From Streptomyces griseorubiginosus (GTDB lineage Bacteria > Actinomycetota > Actinomycetes > Streptomycetales > Streptomycetaceae): a DNA stretch of 64,000 nt. Positions 33,771 to 41,832 of this stretch are shown in pieces. The notes under the pieces are model-generated. The model ran no database searches. It saw only the letters and a list, made by a program, of their open reading frames with translations, and was not told where the DNA came from. A program made the position numbers and the translations under genes. Location of the stretch: the NCBI RefSeq assembly GCF_001514195.1, contig NZ_KQ948743.1, positions 62,001 through 126,000 of the forward strand, given 5' to 3'. The number at the start of each line of letters is the position of its first letter. Within the stretch, counting starts at the first letter, position 1.

Positions 33771-34694
33771 ATGAGCGACACCCCACAGACCTCCTCCCCC
33801 ACGCGCACTTCCCACCGCCGCCGCCTCCGACGCCTCGGCTCCGGCCTCGCGACGACCGCCGCACTCGTCGGCCTGCTCACCTCGCTGACCGGCGGAGCCC
33901 AGGCGGCCGACAACCCGTACGAACGGGGCCCGGCGCCCACCACGGCGAGCATCGAGGCCGGCAGGGGCCCCTATGCGGTGTCCCAGACCAGCGTGTCGCG
34001 ACTCGCGGTGAGCGGGTTCGGCGGCGGCACCATCTACTACCCGACGAGCACCGCCGACGGGTCCTTCGGCGCGGTCGCGGTGTCACCGGGGTACACGGCC
34101 TACCAGTCCTCGATCGCCTGGCTCGGCCCGCGGCTCGCCTCCCAGGGCTTCGTCGTCTTCACGATCGACACGCTCACCACCTCCGACCAACCGGACAGCC
34201 GCGGGACGCAGTTGCTGGCCGCACTGGACTACCTGGTGCAGAGCAGCACAGTCCGCAGCCGCATCGACGCCGGACGCCTCGGGGTGATGGGACACTCCAT
34301 GGGCGGAGGCGGCACCCTCGAGGCGGCCAAGTCCCGCCCCTCGCTTCAGGCCGCCATCCCGTTGACCGGCTGGAACCTCGACAAGACCTGGCCGGAGATC
34401 ACCACTCCGACCCTGGTCGTCGGCGCCGACGGTGACACCATCGCGCCCGTGGCCACGCACTCCCAGCCGTTCTACTCCACCCTGCCCTCCTCCACCGACC
34501 GCGCCTACATCGAGCTGCGTGGGGCCACCCACTTCACACCGAACTCGTCCAACACGACGATCGCGAAGTACAGCATTTCCTGGCTGAAGCGGTTCATCGA
34601 CAACGACACCCGCTACGAGCAGTTCCTCTGCCCGCTCCCAGCCGTCAGCCTCACCATCGCCGAGTCCCGAGGCAACTGCCCGCACACCTCCTGA
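33771..34694 (+). CDS. Secreted cutinase/polyester hydrolase (PET-hydrolase family)
   Basis: Exported alpha/beta hydrolase of 307 residues in the Thermobifida cutinase/LCC/PETase family, which cleaves cutin and polyesters. The signal peptide runs to about residue 45 (AQAADNPYERGPAP). The triad is Ser176 in GHSMGGG, Asp222 in GADGDT and His254 in GATHFTPN. The Ser-Asp and Asp-His spacings of 46 and 32 residues equal those of Thermobifida cutinase. GFGGGTIYYP, SPGYTAYQSSIAWLGPRLAS and LKRFIDNDTRYEQFLCP are near-identical family motifs, and a C-terminal cysteine pair is kept. The substrate-binding Trp lies in TGWNLDK. The ATG at 33771 has AAGGAG upstream. Three 20-bp tandem repeats precede it. 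Confidence 0.92.
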   Translation: MSDTPQTSSPTRTSHRRRLRRLGSGLATTAALVGLLTSLTGGAQAADNPYERGPAPTTASIEAGRGPYAVSQTSVSRLAVSGFGGGTIYYPTSTADGSFGAVAVSPGYTAYQSSIAWLGPRLASQGFVVFTIDTLTTSDQPDSRGTQLLAALDYLVQSSTVRSRIDAGRLGVMGHSMGGGGTLEAAKSRPSLQAAIPLTGWNLDKTWPEITTPTLVVGADGDTIAPVATHSQPFYSTLPSSTDRAYIELRGATHFTPNSSNTTIAKYSISWLKRFIDNDTRYEQFLCPLPAVSLTIAESRGNCPHTS

Positions 34695-35042
34695 AACCCG
34701 GCCCCGGCCGCCGGGGCCCTCGCTCGCCACGCTGTCGCCGCCGCGCGGTCTCTCCGGATCCTGCGGCGGCGACAGCGCCGTCGTGCGCGGGGCTTCAGCG
34801 GGGGCGGGCGGGTACACATCGCGGATCACGCCCGCACGGTGCGTTCAGGGAGTGAAGACCTCATTGAGGCGTTTGATGTCACGTAGGCACCGAGGTGGTG
34901 GGTAAGGACCAGTCCCGAATCCGGGTGCGCCTCAAGCCAGTCGAGCCTTCGCAGCGGCCGGCGACTTCGAGGGCGTCGTCACCTTCGGGGCCGGGTTCCA
35001 CGGTCCCTTTTCGATCACCTAGAACACATGCGGTTGCCCGAG
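34695..35042. other. Intergenic region, hairpin and possible coding debris
   Basis: A G/C-rich hairpin just after the cutinase stop (GGCCCCGG paired with CCGGGGCC near 34699-34719) may terminate it. On the minus strand, around 34860-34940, a fragment reads LEAHPDSGLVLTHHLGAY but has no start or continuation. No intact gene. Confidence 0.35.
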
Positions 35043-35483
35043 TCAGCGGGGCATGTGCTGTGCAAGTGCCCGTGCCTTCTCACGCAGGCCCGCAGCCCAG
35101 ACTCCGCCGTGCGCAGGGGCAGACATCCCCGTGACGACAGAAACCTGCACGTCCTCGAGCCGGGCTTCTGGAGTGGCTTCGTGCCGTGCCCAGTCCACCT
35201 TGATCCCGGAGCGCTCCGCAAGAACCAGCACCGTGGCAGTGAAGCCTTCGGAGAGCGCGAGAAGGATGGCGTGGCTCGTTCTTCGGTGCTTCACCAAGAG
35301 GGCGTTTACGAAGGTCTCGAGGACCTCAGGGCTGATTTGGCACTCGTCGTTCTCCATCGGCCCGATGCCCGACGGGAGTCCCAGCTCCGCTTCAAAGACC
35401 GCTACCTGGCGCTGAAACATGCGAGAAGTTCCATTGGATGGGTTCCACAGGGTCTCGTCACCGATGTCGAAGTAATGACTCAT
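35043..35483 (-). CDS. DUF6086-like hypothetical protein
   Basis: Protein of 146 residues resembling the DUF6086 family of actinobacteria (YFDIGDETLWNPSNGTSRMF, FEAELGLPSGIGPMENDECQ, FVNALLVKHRRTSHAILLAL). No enzymatic motif or membrane segment is seen; function unknown. The start at 35483 has AAAGGTG upstream, and the frame is open 69 bp further without a Shine-Dalgarno. Such proteins are often next to other small uncharacterised genes, but here the neighbours are a cutinase gene and a transposase fragment. Confidence 0.7.
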   Translation of the reverse strand: MSHYFDIGDETLWNPSNGTSRMFQRQVAVFEAELGLPSGIGPMENDECQISPEVLETFVNALLVKHRRTSHAILLALSEGFTATVLVLAERSGIKVDWARHEATPEARLEDVQVSVVTGMSAPAHGGVWAAGLREKARALAQHMPR

Positions 35484-35548
35484 CGCGGCACCTTTCAGCT
35501 TGTCAGGACAGGCCAGCGTATCCATTTGGATCAGTGCCGTCGTCTGCG

Positions 35549-35690
35549 TCACGCCTTCGTCAGACGTCGGTGGCAGATGAGGGTCACGGCTAGGCCGACG
35601 AAGGCCGGGAAGTGTTCAGGCTTACGTTCGTAGCAGCGGTGGAGACGACGACAGCTGGCGAGCCAGGACGCATGCCTCAAGGGCGCCGTC
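35549..35690 (-). pseudogene. IS5-type transposase C-terminal fragment
   Basis: About 40 codons (DASWLASCRRLHRCYERKPE, then FVGLAVTLICHRRLTK) match the C-terminal end of IS5-family DDE transposases. The rest of the element is missing. Confidence 0.6.
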
Positions 35691-35908
35691 ACCGGGTCAT
35701 CCACCGTGTGGATGACCCGAATACGGGATTCGGATCGCTCAAGGGATGGCAGCGGCGCCGCGGGCAGCCCATAGTCGTCCCGACCCGCACGTACTCGTAC
35801 GCCGCTGTCCGGATCAGTGGTCGACCGTGCGGCCACTCCCCCACATGCCGTTCGCCGTCGGCACCCCCGAGGCCGATCCGCTTCCGTACGCCGTCCCCTG
35901 GAGTCGCC

Positions 35909-37180
35909 ATGCCTGGTTCCGTCCCGCCGTCCGCGACGTCGTCGACCGCGGTCGGCGATGTCGCGTCGCCGCCCGTCGCCGCCTCCGGACCGGCCCATCT
36001 GCTGCGCGTGACCCTGTTGATGGCGGGCAGTTGCCTGCCGATCCTCGGGGCGGTGCTGATCGCCCCCGTGCTGCCGAAGATGCAGGACCATTTCGAGTCG
36101 ACCCCGGGTGCCAAGGCACTGGTGCCGTTGGCGCTGACCGTTCCGGCGCTGGCGCTGGCGCTACTCGCTCCCTTCGCCGGAGTGATCGTCGACCGGTTGG
36201 GCCGCAAGCGTCTGCTGATCGTGGCGACTCTGCTGTACGCCGTCTTCGGCACAGCCCCGCTCTATCTCGACTCCCTCGGCGCCATCGTCTTCAGCCGTGC
36301 CCTTGTCGGCATCGCCGAAGCCGCCATCATGACGTGCTGCACCACGCTGATCGGCGACTACTACAGCGGCGCACAGCGGGTGAAGTACCTCGCCCTGCAG
36401 ACCATGTGCGCTTCCGCGTCGGCCACCGTCTTCTTCGTGATCGGCGGGGCCGCCGGGTCGGCGGGCTGGCGGGTGCCCTTCTGGGTGTACGCCGTGAGCC
36501 TGGTGCTCGCCCCGCTGATGGCGACCGCACTGCCCAACCCGGCGTCCCGCGCCGCCGTCGAGGAGGGCCCGGCCGAGGCGGCGGTCCGCCGCAGCTTCCC
36601 GTGGCGGCAGTTGCGGGGTATCTGCGGCCTCACCTTCTTCGGGGCCATGGTCTTCTACACCGTCCCGGTCGAGATGTCGTATCTGCTCGACGACCTCGGG
36701 GTGAAGAACTCCGATGTCATCGGCCTGGCCACCGCGGTCTCGAGCGCCGCCACCGTGGGTGGAGCCATCACCTTCGCCCGCCTGAAGCGCTCCCCCGCCC
36801 CGCTGTTGCCCGCTGTTCTCGGGCTCTGCGCGGTCGGCTTCGCGGTGATGTTCCTGGCGGGCAACGCACCGCTGCTGGTCGTGGGGGCCGTGATCAACTG
36901 CGTGGGCACGGGCATGCTGCTTCCCGCCCTCCTCACCAGCGCCATGTCCCGGCTCGCCTTCGAGGACCGCGGCAGGGGAACGGGACTGTGGACGGCGGCT
37001 TTCTTCGGCGGTGAGTTCGTCTGCCCGCTCGTGCTGCTGGCCGTGGAGTCGGCGGTCGGCACGCTCGCGGGTGCGGTGGGTGTGCTCGGGCTGGCCACCG
37101 CCCTCGTGTCCGCCGGTCTCTTCATGGCCCGCCACCGCGGCGGTGCCGTCGACCGGCCGCTGCCGGAGCAAGCGGTCTGA
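35909..37180 (+). CDS. MFS transporter
   Basis: Membrane transporter of 423 residues with about 12 helices. The N-terminal tail is Ser/Ala-rich. The loop-2 motif GVIVDRLGRKRLL and the paired helices around PVLPKMQDHF and VGIAEAAIMTCCTTLIGDYY place it among multidrug-type MFS proteins of the 12-helix class. The ATG at 35909 has GGAG five bases upstream. It is convergent with the LysR gene, and both share a bidirectional terminator. No substrate can be assigned. Its proximity to the aromatic operon makes uptake or export of an aromatic acid possible. Confidence 0.82.
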   Translation: MPGSVPPSATSSTAVGDVASPPVAASGPAHLLRVTLLMAGSCLPILGAVLIAPVLPKMQDHFESTPGAKALVPLALTVPALALALLAPFAGVIVDRLGRKRLLIVATLLYAVFGTAPLYLDSLGAIVFSRALVGIAEAAIMTCCTTLIGDYYSGAQRVKYLALQTMCASASATVFFVIGGAAGSAGWRVPFWVYAVSLVLAPLMATALPNPASRAAVEEGPAEAAVRRSFPWRQLRGICGLTFFGAMVFYTVPVEMSYLLDDLGVKNSDVIGLATAVSSAATVGGAITFARLKRSPAPLLPAVLGLCAVGFAVMFLAGNAPLLVVGAVINCVGTGMLLPALLTSAMSRLAFEDRGRGTGLWTAAFFGGEFVCPLVLLAVESAVGTLAGAVGVLGLATALVSAGLFMARHRGGAVDRPLPEQAV

Positions 37181-37203
37181 CGGACGCGCGATCGGTTCGA
37201 ACT

Positions 37204-37242
37204 GCCGTGATGTGCCGACGCGAGGTCGCGGCACATCACGGC
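37204..37242. terminator. Bidirectional terminator between MFS and LysR genes
   Basis: GCCGTGATGTGCCG (37204-37217) pairs with CGGCACATCACGGC (37229-37242), a 14-bp perfect stem with an 11-nt loop between convergent genes. Confidence 0.8.
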
Positions 37243-37246
37243 CTCG

Positions 37247-37381
37247 TCGTGTCAACGCGGCGCAGCCGCCTGCGAGGCCACCCCGGGCCCGTCGTGTCAG
37301 CGCAGCGCAGCGACCTGCGAGGCCACCCCGAGCCCATCGTGTCAGCGCGGCACAGCCGCCTGCGAGGCCTCCCCGACCCCC
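37247..37381. repeat. Three tandem 45-bp repeats covering the 3' end of the LysR gene
   Basis: Copies begin at 37247, 37292 and 37337 with a few changes each. The unit equals 15 codons. The third copy includes the last codons and stop of the LysR gene (ending EASQAAVPR), and the other two copies lie downstream. The array looks like expansion of the gene's own terminus. Confidence 0.7.
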
Positions 37382-38301
37382 TTCAGGACGTCCCCGTCGG
37401 CCGTCAACGTCGCCCCCACCTCCGCCGCCTTCTGCCGCAGCCAGATGTGCGCCGCGTCCTGTGCGTGCACGGGATGCCACCACATCGCCTCCTGCACCGG
37501 CACGGCCTCGAACGGGCAGGGCAGGACACGCACCGCCGCGGCACGGACCGCGCGACGGGCGAGCCGTTCCTGGATCATCGCGACCCGGCGGGTGCCCTCG
37601 ACCATGTGCGGCAGCAGCTGGAAGGTCTGCACGGACACCTCGACCCGAGGGCTGATGCCGATCATGCTGAGCTGGCGCGCCGCGGGGGCGTCGTAGGGGC
37701 GCTGGTAGACGGCCCACGGCAGCCGGGCCAGATGGTCGAGGGTGACCTCGTCTCGGACTTCGGGGTGGTCGTCGGCGACCAGGCACAGCCAGCGGTCGCT
37801 GAACAGGTCGACCGCCGGCAGACCGTCAATGACGCCGTGGGGCATCAGCAGCCCGTCGACGGTGCTCAGCACATTCGCCGTGTTCTCCACGACGGAGGGC
37901 GCCGGGTGCTGGAAGGCGAGCCGGATCCCGGGCGCCTCCCGGTGCAGGGCGCGGGCCAGGGCAGCCCCGAACACGGCCGCGCCGTAGTCCGACGCGAGCA
38001 GGGTGAACTCGCGGGTCTCGGCCGTCGGATCGAAGTCGGCCTGGCTGGTGAAGACCCTCTCCAGCAGGTCGCAGGCGGTCGCGCTGCGGTCGCGCAGGGC
38101 CACGCCGAGGGGGGTCAGCTCGTAGGAGTTGCCGGTCCGGGCGAGCAGCTCGTCGTCGAAATGGCGCCGCAGCCGGGACAGCGCAGCGCTCATCGCCGGC
38201 TGGCTGAGACCGATGCGCTCGCCGGCCCGGGTGACGTTGCGTTCCTCCAGAAGGGCGCGCAGGGCGACGACCAGGTTGAGGTCGAGACGGGACAGGTTCA
38301 C
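37342..38301 (-). CDS. LysR-family regulator of the aromatic operon
   Basis: Regulator of 319 residues. The N-terminal winged helix-turn-helix (about 5-65) contains LVVALRALLEERNVTRAGER and GLSQPAMSAALSRLRRHFDD, the NodD/LinR-like subtype. The effector-binding domain (about 92-300) follows. It is divergent from the seven-gene catabolic operon with 119 bp between starts. The gap contains TCCGCG-N3-CGCGGA (38365-38379), a candidate binding site. It probably activates that operon in response to an aromatic intermediate. The last 15 codons belong to a tandem-repeat array. Confidence 0.88.
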   Translation of the reverse strand: MNLSRLDLNLVVALRALLEERNVTRAGERIGLSQPAMSAALSRLRRHFDDELLARTGNSYELTPLGVALRDRSATACDLLERVFTSQADFDPTAETREFTLLASDYGAAVFGAALARALHREAPGIRLAFQHPAPSVVENTANVLSTVDGLLMPHGVIDGLPAVDLFSDRWLCLVADDHPEVRDEVTLDHLARLPWAVYQRPYDAPAARQLSMIGISPRVEVSVQTFQLLPHMVEGTRRVAMIQERLARRAVRAAAVRVLPCPFEAVPVQEAMWWHPVHAQDAAHIWLRQKAAEVGATLTADGDVLKGVGEASQAAVPR

Positions 38302-38364
38302 CGGGCACCACCTGGAGGGCGAGGGTATTTGTCACGTGGATTTTCGTCATTCACAGGATTCATT

Positions 38365-38379
38365 TCCGCGATCCGCGGA
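38365..38379. promoter_or_regulatory. Candidate LysR-binding palindrome
   Basis: TCCGCG-ATC-CGCGGA, perfect 6-bp arms, in the divergent promoter between the LysR gene and the FAH gene, 42 bp before the latter's start. Confidence 0.4.
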
Positions 38380-38420
38380 TGACGGTCACAGTAGACCGCA
38401 ACTCAGCGGGAGGAAATCTC

Positions 38421-39407
38421 ATGGCAACGCTCGCGCAACCTGTCGGCCCGTTCGCGCTCGGTACGTTCTCCGCGCCTGACGGGAGGCTGTTTCCCGGCCT
38501 GGTGGTCCGGGACCGGGTGCTTGACCTGAGCCAGGTTCTGTCCTGGGGGCCGGCCGATGTGCGGTCCGTGCTGGAACGCTGGGAGGAGATCCTTCCCGTT
38601 CTGCACGTCCTGGCGGGCGAAGACGCCCTGGAGTGGCAGCGGCTCGACGGCCTGAGCGTGCATGCCCCGGTGCAGCCCCGCCAGATCTTCCAGTCCGGCG
38701 CCAACTACCGGCAGCACGTGATCGACCTGGAGGTCGCCCACCGCTCCCCGGACGACCCGCGCACGGTCGAGGAGGCACGTGCGGAGATCGCCGCGGTGAT
38801 GGACCGGCGGGCCGCGGAGGACCTGCCGTACGTGTTCATCGGCCTGCCCAGTGCCATCACCGGCCCGTACGACGACGTCGTCCTGCCCGCCTGGGCCGAG
38901 CAGCCGGACTGGGAGCTGGAGCTTGCGGCCGTCATCGCCAAGCCCGCCCACCGGGTCTCCGTCGAGGACGCGCTGGAGTACGTCGCCGGGTACACGATCG
39001 CCAACGACCTCACCGACCGCGCCACCGTCTTCCGCCGGGACATGAAGGCGATCGGCACGGACTGGCTGCGCTGCAAGAACGCTCCTGGCTTCACGCCGCT
39101 CGGCCCGTGGATCGTCCCCGCCGGATCGATCGCGGACCCCGGTGATCTCCGGGTGACGCTGAAGCTCAACGGCCGGACCATGCAGGACGAGTCGACCAAG
39201 GACATGCTCTTCGGTGTCGCCCGCCTGGTGTCGTACATCTCGCAGACCGCCCCGTTGCTGCCGGGGGACCTGGTGCTCACGGGCTCCCCGGCCGGAAACG
39301 GTATCCACTGGGGACGGCTGCTGCGCGACGGCGACGTCATGGAGGGCTCGATCACGGGGCTGGGCGTTCAGCGCACCCGCTGTGTCGCCGAGGAGGCGGA
39401 CGCATGA
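38421..39407 (+). CDS. Fumarylacetoacetate hydrolase family protein (first of operon)
   Basis: Cytosolic metal-dependent hydrolase or decarboxylase of 328 residues. The FAH catalytic domain spans about 90-320: FQSGANYRQHVIDLE, the metal-binding acids in DWELELAAVIAKP, the Asp in ANDLTDRATVF and the C-terminal GDLVLTGSPAGNG. FAH-fold enzymes cleave C-C bonds in ring-fission products (for example acylpyruvates or 2-hydroxymuconate derivatives). The start at 38421 has GGGAGGAAA upstream. It overlaps the next gene by 4 bp. A second FAH-type gene (43888) is in the same operon, so the two probably act at successive steps. Confidence 0.87.
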   Translation: MATLAQPVGPFALGTFSAPDGRLFPGLVVRDRVLDLSQVLSWGPADVRSVLERWEEILPVLHVLAGEDALEWQRLDGLSVHAPVQPRQIFQSGANYRQHVIDLEVAHRSPDDPRTVEEARAEIAAVMDRRAAEDLPYVFIGLPSAITGPYDDVVLPAWAEQPDWELELAAVIAKPAHRVSVEDALEYVAGYTIANDLTDRATVFRRDMKAIGTDWLRCKNAPGFTPLGPWIVPAGSIADPGDLRVTLKLNGRTMQDESTKDMLFGVARLVSYISQTAPLLPGDLVLTGSPAGNGIHWGRLLRDGDVMEGSITGLGVQRTRCVAEEADA

Positions 39408-40366
39408 TCGACCGTACGGATCCCGAGAGCGCGATCGCCGAGGCCGCCAAGAAGTACTCCAACTGGGGCCGCTGGGGCGCGGACGACGTCCTCGGCACGC
39501 TCAACTTCCTGGACGAGGCGAAGCGGCGCGAGGGCGCGGCCCTGGTGCGCCGGGGCGTGAGCCACTCGCTCTCACAGGCTTTCGACATGGACGGCCCGCA
39601 GAAGGGCTGGCGCCGGCGCACCAACCCGGTGCACACCATGCTGGACACCGGCACCGACGCGGCCCTCGGCAACCAGGGCTTCCCGCACGGCATCGGCGGC
39701 GCCGACGACGTGATCGCGATGCCGCTCCAGTGCTCCACCCAGTGGGACGGGCTCGGGCACATCTTCGACCACGGCAACGCGTGGAACGGGCGAAAGGCCG
39801 AGAAGGTCGTCACCTCCGACGGCGATCTCGTCACCGGCATCGAGCACATGGCCCCGCACGTCGCCGGGCGCGGAGTCCTCCTCGACGTCGGCCGGGTGAT
39901 CGGCGGCGAACACGGAGAACTCCCCGACGGCTTCGCGATCACCGAGGAACACCTCACCGCGACGGCCGCGGCGCACGGCGTGGCCGTCGGCCGCGGGGAC
40001 ATCGTCGTCGTACGGACCGGGCGGCTCACGCGGGCCCGTCGCGAGGGCTGGGGCGACTACGCGGGCGGAGACTCCCCCGGCCTGTCCTTCACCACCGCCG
40101 GGTGGCTGCACGCGAGCGAGATCGCCGCCATCGCCACCGACACCTGGGGGTTCGAAGTGCGCCCGAACGAGTTCGACCACGCCTTCCAGCCCCTGCACCA
40201 GGTCGCCATCCCCAACATCGGCCTGCTGATCGGCGAGATGTGGGACCCCGACGCCCTCGCCGCCGACTGCTCGGGGGACGGCGTGTACGAGTTCTGGCTC
40301 ACCGCAGCCCCCCTGCCCATCACCGGAGCCGTCGGCTCCCCCGTCAACCCGGTCGCCGTCAAGTAG
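39404..40366 (+). CDS. Cyclase family protein (kynurenine-formamidase-like)
   Basis: Metal-dependent hydrolase of the cyclase/KynB family, 320 residues. The N-terminus SNWGRWGADDVLGTLNFLD and the metal-binding HGIGGADDVIAMPLQCSTQW and DGLGHIFDHG stretches are typical of the long actinobacterial cyclase group. Such enzymes hydrolyse amides, lactones or esters. It starts in an ATGA overlap with the preceding gene, so it is translationally coupled. In this operon it may open a lactone or formamide in the aromatic pathway; this is inference. Confidence 0.85.
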   Translation: MIDRTDPESAIAEAAKKYSNWGRWGADDVLGTLNFLDEAKRREGAALVRRGVSHSLSQAFDMDGPQKGWRRRTNPVHTMLDTGTDAALGNQGFPHGIGGADDVIAMPLQCSTQWDGLGHIFDHGNAWNGRKAEKVVTSDGDLVTGIEHMAPHVAGRGVLLDVGRVIGGEHGELPDGFAITEEHLTATAAAHGVAVGRGDIVVVRTGRLTRARREGWGDYAGGDSPGLSFTTAGWLHASEIAAIATDTWGFEVRPNEFDHAFQPLHQVAIPNIGLLIGEMWDPDALAADCSGDGVYEFWLTAAPLPITGAVGSPVNPVAVK

Positions 40367-40570
40367 CCCGCCGAGCCGGGCCGGCCCGGGCCGGGTCGGG
40401 CCGGATGCGTACTCCCCGGACAGCAGCCGCGCATCCGGCCCCCAACCGCTCCACCGCGCATCGGCCCCGCCACCCGCTCCACCGTGCTGCCGGTCCCCAC
40501 CCGCACCACCGCGCAGCCGACCTCACACGCACCACCCGCCGACGGGTGATGCACCACAACCCCAGCCCGC

Positions 40571-40638
40571 CCTTAAGCCCTAAAGCCCTTAGCCCTTAGC
40601 CCTTAGCCCTTAGGCCTTAGGCCTTAGGCCTTAAGGCG
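40571..40638. repeat. Heptameric TTAGCCC/TTAGGCC repeats forming an imperfect palindrome
   Basis: Runs of TTAGCCC are followed by three TTAGGCC units with period 7. The flanks GCCC-GCC and GGC-GGGC make the block self-complementary overall: CCGCCCTTAAG on the left, CTTAAGGCGGG on the right. It sits between the cyclase and FAD-monooxygenase genes. Confidence 0.75.
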
Positions 40639-40695
40639 GGCGAGCCGCACCCCGCCGCCCGAAGCCGCGCGGCCCGATCTCGGGAGGATCCCGAC

Positions 40696-41832
40696 ATGGC
40701 AGACAGCCCCACACCCAGAGTGCTCGTCATCGGCGGAGGCGCCTCCGGCAACGCCGTGACCGTTCTGCTGCGCCGAGCCGGCATCACCGTCGACCTCATC
40801 GAGGCCAAGCCCGACTGGAACGCCACCACCGGCTCCGGCATCACCCTCCAGGGCAACGCCCTGCGCGTGCTGCGCGAGCTGGGCGTCTGGGAGCGGGTGA
40901 GGGCTTCCGGCTTCGCCTTCGGCACGCTGGGCATCACCACCCCGGACGGCACCGTGCTGCATGTCGCCGAGGACATCAAGACGGGCGGCGACGACCTGCC
41001 CGCCACCCTCGGCATGCAGCGCCCCCAGCTCCAGCAGATCCTCATCGACGCGGTCCGCGCCAGCGGCGCCACGGTCCGCCTGGGCACCACCGCCGAGACC
41101 CTGAAACAGGACGCCGACGGGGTCTTCGTCCTCTTCAGCGACGGCACCGAAGGCCACTACGACCTGGTGATCGGCGCCGACGGCCTCAACTCCGCCACCC
41201 GCGCCGCGATCGGCATCGCCGACAGGCCCGAGCCGACCGGCATGGCCATCTGGCGCATCGCCGCCCCCCGCCCGCACAGCGTGGAGCGCAGCGACCTCGC
41301 CTACGGCGGCCCCGCCTACATCGCCGGCTACACCCCCACCAGCGAAACCACCATCTACGCCTTCCTCGCCGAGAAGTGCCGCGACCGCGCCTCCCTCGAC
41401 ACGGCCTCCTACGCCGACGAGATGCGCCGCCTCGCGCGGGCCTACGGCGGAGCCTGGCCGGAGATCACCCAGCACATCACCGACCCGGCGAAGGTCAACT
41501 ACACCTGGTTCAACCGGCTGCTGGTGGAGGGGTCCTGGCACCGGGGCCGCATCGTGCTGATCGGCGACGCCGCCCACTGCTGCCCGCCCACCATCGCCCA
41601 GGGCGCCGCCCAGTCCCTGGAGGACGCCCTGGTCCTCGCCGAACTCCTCACCGGCGGACGGGACTGGGACAACGAACTGCTCCAGAGCTTCCACGAACGC
41701 CGCATCCCCCGGGTCCGGGCCGTCGTCGAGGCGTCCGTGCAGATCGGCCAGTGGCAACTCGACGGCGTGCGTGACGCGGACGTCCCCGGGCTGATCGCCC
41801 GCATCATGAATCTCCTGAAGGAACTGCCGTGA
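40696..41832 (+). CDS. FAD-dependent aromatic monooxygenase
   Basis: Class A flavoprotein hydroxylase of 378 residues that would hydroxylate an aromatic ring with NAD(P)H and O2. The FAD-binding GGGASGN motif is at about residue 11-17, the DG-type motif in LVIGADGLNSATR at about 155-167, and GDAAHCCPPTIAQGAAQSLE at about 290-309. This is the p-hydroxybenzoate-hydroxylase fold. The ATG at 40696 follows a Shine-Dalgarno GGAGG (40682-40686). It overlaps the next gene by 4 bp. It supplies the catechol-like substrate for the extradiol dioxygenase two genes downstream. Confidence 0.9.
   Translation: MADSPTPRVLVIGGGASGNAVTVLLRRAGITVDLIEAKPDWNATTGSGITLQGNALRVLRELGVWERVRASGFAFGTLGITTPDGTVLHVAEDIKTGGDDLPATLGMQRPQLQQILIDAVRASGATVRLGTTAETLKQDADGVFVLFSDGTEGHYDLVIGADGLNSATRAAIGIADRPEPTGMAIWRIAAPRPHSVERSDLAYGGPAYIAGYTPTSETTIYAFLAEKCRDRASLDTASYADEMRRLARAYGGAWPEITQHITDPAKVNYTWFNRLLVEGSWHRGRIVLIGDAAHCCPPTIAQGAAQSLEDALVLAELLTGGRDWDNELLQSFHERRIPRVRAVVEASVQIGQWQLDGVRDADVPGLIARIMNLLKELP

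Noticed and set aside
37247..37381. CRISPR array from three evenly spaced repeats
   Set aside because: The copies are directly adjacent with no spacers, and one is coding.
40571..40638. Chromosome telomere from TTAGCCC repeats
   Set aside because: Streptomyces telomeres are complex palindromes at chromosome ends. This block is short, internal and between operon genes.
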